Assembly (NCBI RefSeq): GCF_017776525.1
Contig: NZ_JACVEW010000007.1
Span: 62,001 to 126,000 of the forward strand
Source of the DNA: Marinobacterium alkalitolerans
Lineage (GTDB): Bacteria > Pseudomonadota > Gammaproteobacteria > Pseudomonadales > Balneatricaceae
DNA length: 64,000 bases
Direction: 5' to 3'
Shown here piece by piece: positions 37,025 to 46,877 of this stretch. How positions within the stretch are numbered: position 1 is the first letter of the stretch; the number at the start of each line of letters is the position of its first letter. The position numbers and the translations under genes are program-made. The notes under the pieces were generated by a model, which was not told the origin of the DNA, searched no databases, and saw nothing but the letters and a program-made list of their open reading frames with translations.

Positions 37025-37179
37025 CAGCGACTCTCTCCTGTGTGCTGCTGACCTGAGGGCACTGACCCGGGTCAACGGCATGATTCATGACAGGCCGTTA
37101 TCCATATGCCTGCGTTTTAACAGGCCCAATGGTATCACGAGGAGAGCATGTGGGAGGGTGAGTACGGCGCATTGAAGGA

Positions 37180-37212
37180 CAGAAAAGCGGGCACCGGAAC
37201 CGGTGCCCGCCG
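37180..37212 (-). terminator. Terminator of the acyl-CoA synthetase/etf operon
   Basis: GCGGGCACCGG (37187-37197) and CCGGTGCCCGC (37200-37210) are an exact 11-bp inverted repeat. Read on the minus strand it is followed by TTTTCTG, 16 bases after the etfA stop. Confidence 0.9.
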
Positions 37213-37226
37213 AGGTCATGCTAATA

Positions 37227-38156
37227 TCAGAGTCGGCTTTCCAGCTCGGGCACCGCCTCGAACAGATCAGCCACCAGACCATAATCCGCCACCTGGAAGA
37301 TCGGGGCTTCTTCGTCCTTGTTGATCGCCACGATGATCTTGGAGTCTTTCATACCCGCCAGATGCTGGATGGCACCGGAGATACCCACGGCGATATACAG
37401 TTCGGGCGCCACCATCTTGCCGGTCTGACCCACCTGCATATCGTTGGGTACAAAGCCAGCATCAACGGCAGCACGGGATGCACCCACGGCCGCGCCCAGC
37501 TTGTCAGCGACCTTGTTGAGCATGTCGAAGTTTTCACCGTTGCCCATGCCACGACCACCGGAGATCACCACAGAAGCAGCGGTCAACTCAGGACGGTCAG
37601 ACTTGGCCAGCTCTTCTCCGACGAAGCTGACGTCTGCATGCTGGTGCACGCTGTCACAGGCCTCAACCGTTGCACTGCCGCCACTGGCTTCAGCCGCATC
37701 AAAGGCGGTACCGCGCACGGTGATCACTTTCACGGCATCTGCGGATTTGACCGTGGCAATGGCGTTGCCTGCGTAAATCGGACGCTTGAACGTGTCCGCC
37801 GCTTCCACGGCAATGATATCGGACAGCTGGTTGACTCCCAGCAGCGCGGCTACACGCGGCGCCAGGTTTTTACCGGTCGTGGTGCCCGGTGCCAGGATGT
37901 GGGTGTAACCTTCGGCCAGTTCCACCACCAGCTTGCTGACATTTTCTGCCAGCTGATGCGCATAGGCAGCGTTATCCGCGTGAATGACCTTGCGGACACC
38001 GGCAATTGAGGCAGCGGCCTCGGCAGCCGGCTGAGCATTTTCGCCCGCGACCAGCAGGTCGATATCGCCGCCGATCTGCTGCGCTGCCGTCACCAGGCTC
38101 AGGGTGACCGGCTTCAGGGACTGGTTATCGTGTTCGGTAATAATCAGAATGCTCAT
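37227..38156 (-). CDS. etfA: Electron transfer flavoprotein alpha subunit
   Basis: 309 residues, the usual length. The C-terminal FAD domain is unmistakable: [38 protein letters not shown] and [15 protein letters not shown]. It pairs with the beta subunit to carry electrons from acyl-CoA or N-methylglycine-type dehydrogenases to ETF-ubiquinone oxidoreductase. The start overlaps the stop of etfB by four bases (38153-38156). Confidence 0.97.
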   Translation of the reverse strand: MSILIITEHDNQSLKPVTLSLVTAAQQIGGDIDLLVAGENAQPAAEAAASIAGVRKVIHADNAAYAHQLAENVSKLVVELAEGYTHILAPGTTTGKNLAPRVAALLGVNQLSDIIAVEAADTFKRPIYAGNAIATVKSADAVKVITVRGTAFDAAEASGGSATVEACDSVHQHADVSFVGEELAKSDRPELTAASVVISGGRGMGNGENFDMLNKVADKLGAAVGASRAAVDAGFVPNDMQVGQTGKMVAPELYIAVGISGAIQHLAGMKDSKIIVAINKDEEAPIFQVADYGLVADLFEAVPELESRL

Positions 38157-38905
38157 GCGACCACCTTTGCTTCATTGCGCAGTTTATCCACCAGCTCCTC
38201 AACCGAGCCAACCTTGATACCCGCCTGGCGCTCGGCCGGCGGTTCAACGCTGAGCAGTTCAACTCCGCCCGCCAGCTGGGCGCCCAGCTCGTCCGGCGTT
38301 TTTACATCCAGCGGCTTGCGCTTGGCCTTCATGATGTTGGGCAGAGACGCATAACGCGGCTCGTTCAGACGCAGGTCGGTCGTCACGATTGCCGGCAGCT
38401 TGAGGCTCAGCGTCTGCAGGCCACCATCGATTTCACGGGTCACCTTGAGCGCATCCCCTTCAACCACCACTTCTGATGCGAAGGTCGCCTGAGGACGATC
38501 CATCAGTGCAGCCAGCATCTGACCGGTCTGGTTGTTATCGGAGTCGATCGCCTGCTTGCCGAGCAGGATCAGATCGGCTGACTCTTCCTCGGCCACTTTC
38601 TGCAGGATACGGGCCACGGACAGGGAGTCCAGCTGATCCTGTGCGTCGACCTGGATGGCACGGTCGGCACCCAGTGCCAATGCGGTGCGCAGCTGCTCCT
38701 GGCAAGACTTGCTGCCGATGGACACAACCACAACTTCTTCTGCGGTGCCCGCTTCTTTCAGGCGCACGGCTTCTTCAACCGCGATTTCACAGAAGGGGTT
38801 CAGGGCCATTTTGACGTTGGCCAGATCGACGTCGGAACGGTCGGATTTGACACGTACCTTCACGTTGTAGTCGATCACACGTTTGACGGCTACGAGTACT
38901 TTCAT
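38153..38905 (-). CDS. etfB: Electron transfer flavoprotein beta subunit
   Basis: 250 residues from the ATG at 38905 with AAAGGT upstream; it begins [14 protein letters not shown], as ETF-beta proteins do. It contains [17 protein letters not shown] (here ALNPFCE) and the AMP-binding region with [21 protein letters not shown]. It follows the synthetase gene by 58 bases that hold a perfect GGAGGCC/GGCCTCC hairpin (38938-38955) without a U-tract, probably an mRNA processing or stabilising element. Confidence 0.96.
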   Translation of the reverse strand: MKVLVAVKRVIDYNVKVRVKSDRSDVDLANVKMALNPFCEIAVEEAVRLKEAGTAEEVVVVSIGSKSCQEQLRTALALGADRAIQVDAQDQLDSLSVARILQKVAEEESADLILLGKQAIDSDNNQTGQMLAALMDRPQATFASEVVVEGDALKVTREIDGGLQTLSLKLPAIVTTDLRLNEPRYASLPNIMKAKRKPLDVKTPDELGAQLAGGVELLSVEPPAERQAGIKVGSVEELVDKLRNEAKVVA

Positions 38906-38963
38906 GTTGATACCTTTATCATTCTGTTTGGCTGGATGGAGGCCTTGCGGCCTCCCGGGCGAT

Positions 38964-40622
38964 TCAGGCTGATGCTGCATCCGCCTCTTCAGCCGCCTGC
39001 TTGCGCAGAAGGAAACGCTGGATCTTGCCGCTGGAGGTCTTCGGCAGATCGGTTACAAATTCAATTTCACGCGGGAACGCGTGCGTGGACAGTCGATTGC
39101 GCACGTGCTGCTTGAGCTCTTCCGCCAGCGCTTCGTCCGCATCGTACTGGGGATGGGTCACCACATAGGCCTTGACGATGGCGCCACGCTTCTCGTCCGG
39201 CTTGCCGACCACCGCACTCTCGACCACGGCTTCATGTTCCAGCAGGGTGCTCTCCACATCGGCCGGACCGATGCGATATCCGGCCGACGCGATGATGTCG
39301 TCGTCACGACCGGTGTAGGAGTGAGAGCCGTCACCGTTATTGATCACGATATCGCCGGTCAGATAGTACTTGCCGTGATACGGGCTCTTTTCGCCCCAGG
39401 TGTAACCCTGGAAGAAGTAGAGCGGTGAATTGTCCATGTCTACGGCCAGCTCCCCGCTTTCACCCGGGCCCACTTCGTTGAAGTTGGCGTCCAGCGCGAC
39501 CAGACGGTAACCCGGCAGCTGGTAGCCCATGCTTGCATCGCGGTGCGGGTGGTCCAGTTCGTGGAAATTGGCTGAGGTCATGCCGGTTTCGGTCTGACCG
39601 TACTGGTCACAGACGGTGCAGTCAAAGGCACGCTTCACCCAGGTCACGATTTCCGGGTTCAGCGGCTCGCCAGCACTGCTGGCCACACGCAGATCGATTT
39701 CCGGGTAGTCCTTCAGCAGCGCATGGTTGGCCTTGAGCATGCGGTAGGCCGTCGGAGCAGCCGCCAGGTTGGTAATCTTGTACTTGCGCAGGAACTCAAA
39801 GGTGTTGTCTGCCGTAAAGCCCGCTTCGTTGAAGTGAGTCGTGCAGCCCAGCAGCAGCGGACCTACAACCGCGTAGTACAGGCCATACGCCCAGCCCGGG
39901 TCAGCCACGTTCCAGAAGTTGTCCGTATCACGCAGGCCGATGGCATAGCGCATGTAAACGTAGAACGCCGGCAGCGCCTTGGTCGGGATGGTGACACCCT
40001 TGGATTTGCCGGTGGTGCCGGAGGTGAACATCTGCAGGAAGGGGTCTTCAGGCCCCAGCTTGACCGGCTCGAAGCTGTCGGACTGCTGGTCGAGGGTTGC
40101 ATAAAACAGGTTGTCGGCTTCACCGGCCAGCGGATGGTCGGCCTCGGCAACCAGCATGGTTTCAGGCACCCCATTCACTTCTGCCAGTTTGGACCACTGA
40201 TCCGGATTGGTGATGATCAGCTTGGTATCCGCCTTCTGCACTCGGTACTCGATGGCACCCGGACCAAAGGCCGTGAACATGGGCTGGTAGACTGCACCGG
40301 CACGCAGCGCACCCAGAACGGCAATCATCAGCTCCGGGGTACGGGTCAGCAACGCGGAAATGCGGTCGCCCTTGCCGATGCCCCGCGACTTGAGGAAGTT
40401 GGCGAACTGGGCGGAACGCTTCTGCAGCTCACGGAAGGTCATTTCACCGCTGGTGCCATCGGCCAGTTCATAGCGCAGCGCTACGCGGCTTTCGTCGTCG
40501 GCCCAGCGATCGCAGATCTCCTCGCACACGTTGAGGCCTGCGTTAAAATCGCCCACGAAGTTCTGTATGATCGACTCCGGCGTGAAGTCCTTGATGAAAT
40601 CGTTGTAGCTGATCTTGTCCAT
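38964..40622 (-). CDS. AMP-binding acyl-CoA synthetase (short/medium-chain type)
   Basis: 552 residues with all adenylate-forming motifs: [11 protein letters not shown] (P-loop, about 205), DQYGQTETG (about 330), [21 protein letters not shown] (hinge) and the catalytic lysine in [11 protein letters not shown] near the C-terminus. It converts a carboxylic acid to its CoA thioester. Sequence style is nearest to the ACSM/medium-chain and propionyl/butyryl synthetases; chain length cannot be set by eye. Being first in an operon with etfBA suggests it feeds an acyl-CoA dehydrogenase elsewhere. An AraC-type regulator is divergent. Confidence 0.9.
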   Translation of the reverse strand: MDKISYNDFIKDFTPESIIQNFVGDFNAGLNVCEEICDRWADDESRVALRYELADGTSGEMTFRELQKRSAQFANFLKSRGIGKGDRISALLTRTPELMIAVLGALRAGAVYQPMFTAFGPGAIEYRVQKADTKLIITNPDQWSKLAEVNGVPETMLVAEADHPLAGEADNLFYATLDQQSDSFEPVKLGPEDPFLQMFTSGTTGKSKGVTIPTKALPAFYVYMRYAIGLRDTDNFWNVADPGWAYGLYYAVVGPLLLGCTTHFNEAGFTADNTFEFLRKYKITNLAAAPTAYRMLKANHALLKDYPEIDLRVASSAGEPLNPEIVTWVKRAFDCTVCDQYGQTETGMTSANFHELDHPHRDASMGYQLPGYRLVALDANFNEVGPGESGELAVDMDNSPLYFFQGYTWGEKSPYHGKYYLTGDIVINNGDGSHSYTGRDDDIIASAGYRIGPADVESTLLEHEAVVESAVVGKPDEKRGAIVKAYVVTHPQYDADEALAEELKQHVRNRLSTHAFPREIEFVTDLPKTSSGKIQRFLLRKQAAEEADAASA

Positions 40623-40746
40623 ACTGAAACCTGTTTATTGTTGTAATCCGGCTTGCCACCTGAGGCGGTGATCCATGCAAGAATGCTCAAGAGCAAGGGT
40701 TTTCCCTTACTCTGCAGTATGAAGGCAGGTTAATGTAAAGATCGGC

Positions 40747-40773
40747 TCCAACAGAATGACAACATCCAACAGA
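40747..40773. promoter_or_regulatory. Direct repeat, candidate operator for the AraC-type regulator
   Basis: TCCAACAGA occurs at 40747-40755 and exactly again at 40765-40773 (18-bp period) in the 197-base region between the synthetase and AraC genes. AraC-family dimers bind direct repeats of about this spacing. The region also has AAGGG-TTTT-CCCTT (40695-40708) and an isolated TTGACA (40778-40783). Confidence 0.45.
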
Positions 40774-40819
40774 TAAATTGACATTTTTTGCAGGTCTGTC
40801 GACCGGGTAGCCAACTTTC

Positions 40820-41824
40820 ATGGAAAACCTGACATTCTCATCTCACTATGCCCGCGCCATGCTGCACGGGGCGCAAAGCCAGGGGCTGGACGTGCCGGCC
40901 ATACTGGCCGAATGTGAGATCGACCCGGACCTGATTGCCCAACCCAAGGCCCGTATTCGCAAGGAGCAGTTCATTCAGTTGTTCCGGGTTATCTGGCGCG
41001 AACTGGATGACGAATTCATGGGCCGCACGCGCAGCCCCTGCCGGGTGGGCCACTTTCATCTGATGGGCTCGCTGGTGGTGCACAGCAGCAACCTGCAGGA
41101 AGTGATCGAGCAGAGCATTCGCTGCTACCGGCTATTCTCCGATGACATGCGTTTCAACCTGAATCTGGACGGAGAAGAAGCCGAGCTGAGCCTGACGCAC
41201 ACCCACCCCGAGCTGGATCCGGACAACTTTCTGGTGGAGTGGCTGTTGATGGTCTGGCACCGGTTGGTCGGCTGGCTGATCGGGCGCAAGATCGTGCTCA
41301 GTCACGCCACCTTTACCCATGCCCTGCCGGCTCACTTCGATGAATACCGCTTTATTTACCCCTGTGAGTGCCAGTTCGAGCAGGAACGAAACAGCATCTT
41401 TTTCAGCAAGAACTACCTGAGCATGCCGGTGACACGCACCAGCAGCGAGTTGGACGAGTTCATTATCTGCTCCCCGCGCGACCTGCTGGTCTGGACCGAC
41501 GAGGACGACAGCCTGAGCACCCGCGTGCGCAACCTGCTGGAAGGCTTTACCGAAGGCGGCCTGCCCAACCTGGACTGGGTCTCCGAGCAGTTGCACACCA
41601 CCTCCTACACCCTGTCACGCAAGCTGAAGGCAGAAGGCACCTCCTACCAGAAAATCAAGGACAACCTGCGCCGTGACCAGGCGATCATGATGCTGACGCG
41701 GCAGAATCTGAGCATCGGCGAAATCTCCAGCGAGCTGGGGTTTGCCGAGCCCGGCGCCTTCTCCCGCGCCTTCAAGCACTGGACCGGCGTTAGCCCGCTG
41801 GCCTACCGGAAGCAGGAAGCCTGA
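40820..41824 (+). CDS. AraC family regulator with OruR/ArgR-type N-terminal domain
   Basis: 334 residues. The N-terminal 200 residues match the 'arabinose-binding domain of AraC' family found in OruR and similar regulators (LGHFHLMGSLVVHS-like segment, here VGHFHLMGSLVVHS). The last 100 residues are the double helix-turn-helix, with HTTSYTLSRKLKAEGTSYQKI and ISSELGFAEPGAFSRAFKHWTGVSPLAYR. It is divergent from the acyl-CoA synthetase/etf operon and very likely controls it, with an acid or acyl-CoA as possible effector (inference). Its 3' end overlaps the 3' end of the convergent LysR gene by 22 bases. Confidence 0.9.
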   Translation: MENLTFSSHYARAMLHGAQSQGLDVPAILAECEIDPDLIAQPKARIRKEQFIQLFRVIWRELDDEFMGRTRSPCRVGHFHLMGSLVVHSSNLQEVIEQSIRCYRLFSDDMRFNLNLDGEEAELSLTHTHPELDPDNFLVEWLLMVWHRLVGWLIGRKIVLSHATFTHALPAHFDEYRFIYPCECQFEQERNSIFFSKNYLSMPVTRTSSELDEFIICSPRDLLVWTDEDDSLSTRVRNLLEGFTEGGLPNLDWVSEQLHTTSYTLSRKLKAEGTSYQKIKDNLRRDQAIMMLTRQNLSIGEISSELGFAEPGAFSRAFKHWTGVSPLAYRKQEA

Positions 41825-42708
41825 GACTCGCCCAGCACCTGCATGGTCAAGTCCACAAAACAGCGCACTTCCGGCAGATCCGAGCGCCCTTTCAGCCACA
41901 CCACGTGCTCGGTTACCGCTGCCGAGGCCTCCTGAATCGGTACTACGGCGTAACGCCCCTCAGCCGGGATATCGCCACGAAAGGCAAAACCGATCCCCAG
42001 ATCATGCGCGACCGCTTCACAGATATCAGTCCGGGAGTCGATCAGAATCGTGGAGTTGAGCGCCAGCCCGGCCTGCTGCACCAGGCTGTCCAGCAGCTGC
42101 TGGGTATAGGAGTAACGGCGCGAAAAAATCAGCGACTCGCCCTCAAGCTGATGCAGTGACAATGACGATAGCCCGGCAAGCGGATGGTTCAGGGGCACTA
42201 TGGCGATCAGGTCATGATCCCGATACGCCAGCCGCGACAACCGTCGATCCTCCCAGTGCATGGGAAAAAGCCCGATATCCACTTCCCGGTTGGCCAGCAC
42301 CTGATGGCACTCATCCGTGGTCGCCGTATGCAGGTTAAGCGCCACATCCGGGTAGGCCTGTGCAAAACGGGCGATTAATGGCATGAATACCAATGGCGAG
42401 GCCGTTGCAATTCGGATCTCTTCAAGACGTGCCCCTTCCCCCGGCGTAATCAGTGCCTGAACACTCTGGTCCAGCTCGGAAAACTGGGCTGTCAGCCGGT
42501 ACAGCCGCTGGCCCAGCTCCGTCAACCGCAGACCGTTGCCGACACGCTCCAGCAAGGGTCCTTCAAAGCGCGATTCCAGCTTGCGCATCTGCGCCGTGAC
42601 TGCCGGTTGACTGACCGACAAACGCTGCGCCGCGCGAGTGAAATTGCCTGCCAGTACCACCGCGTTAAAGGTACGAATTTCCGGCAGCGACAAATCGGAC
42701 TCAGCCAT
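41803..42708 (-). CDS. LysR family regulator ending the ABC transporter operon
   Basis: 301 residues from the ATG at 42708. The N-terminal winged helix carries GNFTRAAQRLSVSQPAVTAQMRKLE; the rest is a two-lobed LysR effector domain. The start lies within the end of the double-ATPase gene (8-base overlap, 42701-42708), so it is translated as the last cistron of the transporter unit. Most LysR regulators are divergent from their targets; being co-operonic implies a feedback circuit. Effector unknown. Confidence 0.9.
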   Translation of the reverse strand: MAESDLSLPEIRTFNAVVLAGNFTRAAQRLSVSQPAVTAQMRKLESRFEGPLLERVGNGLRLTELGQRLYRLTAQFSELDQSVQALITPGEGARLEEIRIATASPLVFMPLIARFAQAYPDVALNLHTATTDECHQVLANREVDIGLFPMHWEDRRLSRLAYRDHDLIAIVPLNHPLAGLSSLSLHQLEGESLIFSRRYSYTQQLLDSLVQQAGLALNSTILIDSRTDICEAVAHDLGIGFAFRGDIPAEGRYAVVPIQEASAAVTEHVVWLKGRSDLPEVRCFVDLTMQVLGESQASCFR

Positions 42709-44398
42709 GCGCCACCACGGAATCAAGCGCTGCGGTGCCTTCAAGCAGTCCACGCTCCGGACGCTTCAGTGTCGGGATGGCCGCAATCAGAGCCTGTGTA
42801 TAGGGCTGCCTTGGCTGCAGGAAAATCTGGCGCACGCTACCCTGCTCCACCAGCCTGCCGTGCTGCATCACGCAGACATGATCACAGAGGTTGGCGACCA
42901 CACTGAGGTCATGGGAAATAAACAGGATGGTCAGCCCCATTGCGTCACGCAGTTCCTTGAGCAGCTTGAGGATCTCGGCCTGGATCGATACATCCAAAGC
43001 CGCCACGGCTTCATCCGCCACCAGAAAACGAGGATTTGCTACCAGCGCACGCGCGATGCTGATGCGCTGGCGCTGACCTCCGGAGAACGCATGCGGGAAA
43101 CGGCGCAGATGGCTCACATCGATGTGACAACGCTCGGCTACTTCAAGCACACGTCGGTCAACTTCATCGCGATTGCGACAGAGCCCCAGTGCTTGCAGGG
43201 GTTCCGCGATGATATCCCGGATGGTCATGCGCGGGTTCAAAGAGCCGTACGGATCCTGAAACACCAGCTGGGCCACTTTGGCCAACGGCCTGCGCTTGAT
43301 CTTCTGTCCAGCCTTCAGCTGCAGCGGGGCGTCCAGATGGTACTTCACGCTGCCGGCCGAGATCGGCGCCGCGCCCAGCAAGGCCTTGCCCAGGGAGGTT
43401 TTGCCGGAGCCACTTTCCCCTACCAGGCCAATGATCTGCCCGGCTGGCAGGTCCAGATTCATGTTCGGGACCGCCTGAAAGGGTGCCTGCCCCGGCCCGC
43501 TGGCGGGATAGGTGATCGACAGGTCACGCACACTCACCAGTGGTTCAGGCGTTGTGACAGGTGGCTGTGGCAGTTGCTCAAGATGGGGTAGCGCATCCAG
43601 CAGGCGACGCGTGTAGACATGCTGGGGCGCGAAGAGTACCCGGTCCGTGCTGCCCGCTTCCACAGCCTGCCCTTTTTTCATCACCGTCAGGTTATCGGCG
43701 ATGCGGGAGATCACCCCAAGATCATGGGTGATAAATAGCATGGCCATGCCAAACTGCTCTCGCAATTCCAGCATCAATTCCAGCACCTGCGCCTGCACGG
43801 TCACATCCAGTGCAGTGGTCGGCTCATCGGCAATCAACAGGCGGGGCTGCGTGGAGAGAGCCATCGCAATCATGGCACGCTGGCGCATGCCGCCCGAGAG
43901 TTCAAACACATACTGATCAAATCGGCGTGCCGGCTCTCGAATCCCCACTCGCTCGAACAGTTCAATCCCCTGCCGCCGTGCACTGGCATAGTCCACGCCG
44001 GTATGCAGCTGAATCGTTTCGGTGATCTGCTCCCCCACCCGGATGGCAGGGGCAAAACTGGCCATGGGCTCCTGAAAGATCATGGAGACCTGCCCACCAC
44101 GCACCAGTCGCAGGTCCCGACCGTGCAGCCCCATCACATCGATTTGCCGCTGACCATCGTGAAAATGGATACGGCTGTGCGCAGCAACATCCGCATTGCC
44201 GGGCAGCATGCGCATGATGCTCTTGGCGGTGATGGACTTGCCGGATCCGCTTTCGCCAACCAGTCCCATTACTTCGCCCGGCTGCACACTCAGGCTCAGA
44301 TGATCCACGGCCCGCTGAGGCCCTTCGGGGGTATGGAAGTCAATACACAGGTCCCGTAAATCCAGCAGCGGCTCAGACATCATTTGATTGATACTCAT
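42701..44398 (-). CDS. Double ATPase of a peptide/nickel-type ABC importer
   Basis: 565 residues with two complete nucleotide-binding domains. First: [36 protein letters not shown]. Second: [43 protein letters not shown], followed by the oligopeptide-type C-terminal extension. This is the fused OppD-OppF form, as in YejF and GsiA. It overlaps the permease gene by four bases upstream (44395-44398) and the LysR gene by eight bases downstream. Confidence 0.94.
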   Translation of the reverse strand: MSINQMMSEPLLDLRDLCIDFHTPEGPQRAVDHLSLSVQPGEVMGLVGESGSGKSITAKSIMRMLPGNADVAAHSRIHFHDGQRQIDVMGLHGRDLRLVRGGQVSMIFQEPMASFAPAIRVGEQITETIQLHTGVDYASARRQGIELFERVGIREPARRFDQYVFELSGGMRQRAMIAMALSTQPRLLIADEPTTALDVTVQAQVLELMLELREQFGMAMLFITHDLGVISRIADNLTVMKKGQAVEAGSTDRVLFAPQHVYTRRLLDALPHLEQLPQPPVTTPEPLVSVRDLSITYPASGPGQAPFQAVPNMNLDLPAGQIIGLVGESGSGKTSLGKALLGAAPISAGSVKYHLDAPLQLKAGQKIKRRPLAKVAQLVFQDPYGSLNPRMTIRDIIAEPLQALGLCRNRDEVDRRVLEVAERCHIDVSHLRRFPHAFSGGQRQRISIARALVANPRFLVADEAVAALDVSIQAEILKLLKELRDAMGLTILFISHDLSVVANLCDHVCVMQHGRLVEQGSVRQIFLQPRQPYTQALIAAIPTLKRPERGLLEGTAALDSVVAHG

Positions 44399-45636
44399 CG
44401 TTTTCGCTCCGAATAGGGGTCGGCCGCATCACGCAGCGCATCACCGACAAACACAAACGCCATAATCAACAGTACAAACACGCCCACCGGTGCAAACTGC
44501 CACACCATGTTTTGTTGGATATCCGGATCCTGCGCTTTCTGCAACAGAACTCCGAGGCTGTTGACCGGTTCGGTCAGCCCGAGCCCGAGAAAACTCAGGC
44601 TGGTTTCTGCCAGGATCACGTAGGGGAAGTTAATCAGGGTATCCACGATGATGTAGCTGGAGAAGCTGGGTACCAGATGGCGCCAGATAATCCGGCTGCT
44701 GCTGGCACCGGACAGCCGGGCCGCCAGCACATAGTCCTGATTACGTTCGGTCAGAATATGGGTGCGCAAACGGCGGCCCAGTGCGGCGAAATCCAGCGCA
44801 CCGATCACCACAGCAATGGCGAAGTAGCGCTGTACCGGCGTCAGGTCAATCTGTGACAGGGCCACCGCACAGGCCAGATACACCGGAATGGGCGGGATCA
44901 CGCGCACGGCTTCCGTGATCGACATCAGCACCGCATCGACCTTGCCACCGCAATAGCCACTGATACCCCCGACCAGCAACGACACGAACAGTTTCACCGC
45001 AAGCGCCACCAGCGCAATGCTGATAGTGACCCAGATGGCATGCAGCGTTCGACTGAACACATCCTTGCCGTCCTCATCGGTGCCAAACAGGTGGATCTGT
45101 CCCTGATCAACACCGAACAGGTGCCGGTCAGAGCGAATATCGATGCCCAGCCACTCAACCTTGAACAGGCTGTACTCCCAGCCTTGTACCCAGAACTGCA
45201 GGTACCGACGCTGGTCCGTCTGCTCGATAAAGCGGTTCTGGCTGGATGCACTCAGGCTGTCACCGGAAGTCAGCGCATCCAGCGCATTCAAGTCGCCCCC
45301 TGCCAGGCTGCTCAAGTCCAGCTTGGGCACCTCCTTTACATAGGTATAGGTAAACGGGCGCAGGGAGCAGCCGTCGGCATCGCAGAACTGAATGCTCTGT
45401 GGTGCACCGCGGCGATAGTCCGGATTCGCCCCCTCGATTCCGGGCGCATTGGGCGAAAAGAAGGGCGCAAAAAAGCCCATCAAAACCAGTAAGCCCAGCA
45501 GGCCTCCAGCCACTACACCTGTGGTATTGCGCAGGAAACGGGCCTTGATCAACGCCAATTGCCCGGCCGTGTAATATGACTCGTCAGCCTTGAATGCGGT
45601 GTGCTGGCCACGCCAGCGGGCGATCAATCCGGCCAT
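44395..45636 (-). CDS. ABC importer permease, DppC/OppC type
   Basis: 413 residues from the ATG at 45636; a strong GGGGGAGG lies eight bases before it, while the ATG at 45654 overlaps the upstream gene and lacks a site. One membrane helix near residue 40, then a hydrophilic insert of about 130 residues (PFTYTY, QFWVQGWEYSLF, HLFGTDEDGKDVFSR), then five helices with the permease EAA loop (DYVLAARLSGASSSRIIWRHLVPS). The insert is typical of the YejE-like group of peptide importers. Confidence 0.93.
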   Translation of the reverse strand: MAGLIARWRGQHTAFKADESYYTAGQLALIKARFLRNTTGVVAGGLLGLLVLMGFFAPFFSPNAPGIEGANPDYRRGAPQSIQFCDADGCSLRPFTYTYVKEVPKLDLSSLAGGDLNALDALTSGDSLSASSQNRFIEQTDQRRYLQFWVQGWEYSLFKVEWLGIDIRSDRHLFGVDQGQIHLFGTDEDGKDVFSRTLHAIWVTISIALVALAVKLFVSLLVGGISGYCGGKVDAVLMSITEAVRVIPPIPVYLACAVALSQIDLTPVQRYFAIAVVIGALDFAALGRRLRTHILTERNQDYVLAARLSGASSSRIIWRHLVPSFSSYIIVDTLINFPYVILAETSLSFLGLGLTEPVNSLGVLLQKAQDPDIQQNMVWQFAPVGVFVLLIMAFVFVGDALRDAADPYSERKR

Positions 45637-45637
45637 T

Positions 45638-46828
45638 TCAATGTCCTCCCCCATTCATCACGCTGTTGCGCACCCGAGGATCTACCACGGCCAGCACCAC
45701 ATCGGTGATAAAGTTCATGCTGATCACCACCAGTGCCACCAGAAACAGAATACCGGCCGCCAGCTCCTGATCGTTCGTCATGGCCAGGGCTTCGATCAGC
45801 AGTGCAGCCGCATCGGTCAGCCCGATCACCACCGCCACAATCGGCAGGTCGTTGAAGATCCTCTGATAGTCAAATCCCACCGAGTTGAACAGCGGGCTGA
45901 TAGAATGGCGTACCGGATAACGCGTCCAGAGACGCATGCCGTCGATGCCCCTTGCACGCGCGGCTTCCACATACAGCTTGTTGGACTCATCCACCACCAG
46001 GGCGCGAACGGTCTGAAGCTGGAGCGCTGTGGCCGCCCAGCCAATCACCAGAATCGGCAGCCAGATGTGACCCAGAAAGTCCTGCAACTTGCCCCACTGA
46101 AAGCCGGTCTCGGCAAACCAGGGCTCACTCCGCCAGGCATCAGAGAACAGGCCGGTCGGCGTGGGTTCACCGGCAAAGACATAGAGCAGGATAATGCTCA
46201 GAGCGAGCAGGAAGTTGGGCAACGCCAGGCCTAGATAACTGAGCAGTCGAAGCTGAAGGTCAGCCAGCTTTGCCAGTATCAGCCCCAGGCTGTTGCGCAC
46301 ACGGCGCACCGGGCTGTGATGAGCCTTGCGGTCCAGCCAGGGCTTGTTCAGTGACCAGGCCGAAACAATGCCGAACGGCACGGCAATCAGGTAGGCGAAT
46401 ATCAGACCGGCGATACAGAAACCGAAGCTGAGCCAAAACCGATCCCCCAGTGCCGCATTCACGGACTGACGCTTGGAGCAGCTGAAGCCTAGGTCTCCCT
46501 TGGTGCCCAGATCAAACACCCAATTCGCCCAGCGTACCGGCAGCGGCTTATCCAGCCCCATACGAGCACGTTCGGCCGCCAGCTGAGCCTCGGTAATCAC
46601 CTCACCCTGGGTGTTTTTGTAGGCGATCATCTTCTCGGCACAATCACCCGGAAGTACTTCCATTAGACTGAACACGATGGCACTCACCAGCAACAACGTG
46701 CCCAGGGCAAGCAGGTAACGGTTGAAAATGTAGTGAAACAGTTGGCTGCGTCGACTGCGCGACCAGAGCAACGCTGCCGTGGCCAATAGCAGCCACAGCA
46801 GCCAGGTATCAGACAAAAATGCTAGCAT
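45638..46828 (-). CDS. ABC importer permease, DppB/OppB type
   Basis: 396 residues. Two N-terminal membrane helices, a long hydrophilic stretch with EVLPGDCAEKMIAYKNTQGE, then the core helices with the EAA loop (LYVEAARARGIDGMRLWTRYPVR). It resembles the YejB-like group that pairs with the extended C-type permease downstream. The next gene starts one base after its stop. A GC hairpin separates it from the binding-protein gene. Confidence 0.92.
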   Translation of the reverse strand: MLAFLSDTWLLWLLLATAALLWSRSRRSQLFHYIFNRYLLALGTLLLVSAIVFSLMEVLPGDCAEKMIAYKNTQGEVITEAQLAAERARMGLDKPLPVRWANWVFDLGTKGDLGFSCSKRQSVNAALGDRFWLSFGFCIAGLIFAYLIAVPFGIVSAWSLNKPWLDRKAHHSPVRRVRNSLGLILAKLADLQLRLLSYLGLALPNFLLALSIILLYVFAGEPTPTGLFSDAWRSEPWFAETGFQWGKLQDFLGHIWLPILVIGWAATALQLQTVRALVVDESNKLYVEAARARGIDGMRLWTRYPVRHSISPLFNSVGFDYQRIFNDLPIVAVVIGLTDAAALLIEALAMTNDQELAAGILFLVALVVISMNFITDVVLAVVDPRVRNSVMNGGGH

Positions 46829-46849
46829 GGTTTCTTCCGCTCAAGACAG

Positions 46850-46871
46850 CGCCCCGGCCGAAGCCGGGGCG
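46850..46871 (-). other. Intercistronic GC hairpin after the binding-protein gene
   Basis: CGCCCCGGC (46850-46858) and GCCGGGGCG (46863-46871) form a 9-bp stem with a CGAA loop and no U-tract, in the 49 bases between the binding protein and first permease. Such hairpins often stabilise the abundant upstream message, giving more binding protein than permease. Confidence 0.6.
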
Positions 46872-46877
46872 GTCATA

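Noticed and set aside
38938-38955. GGAGGCC/GGCCTCC hairpin as a terminator between acyl-CoA synthetase and etfB
   Set aside because: No U-tract on the minus strand, and the etfA terminator at 37187-37210 closes the operon; treated as an intercistronic hairpin.
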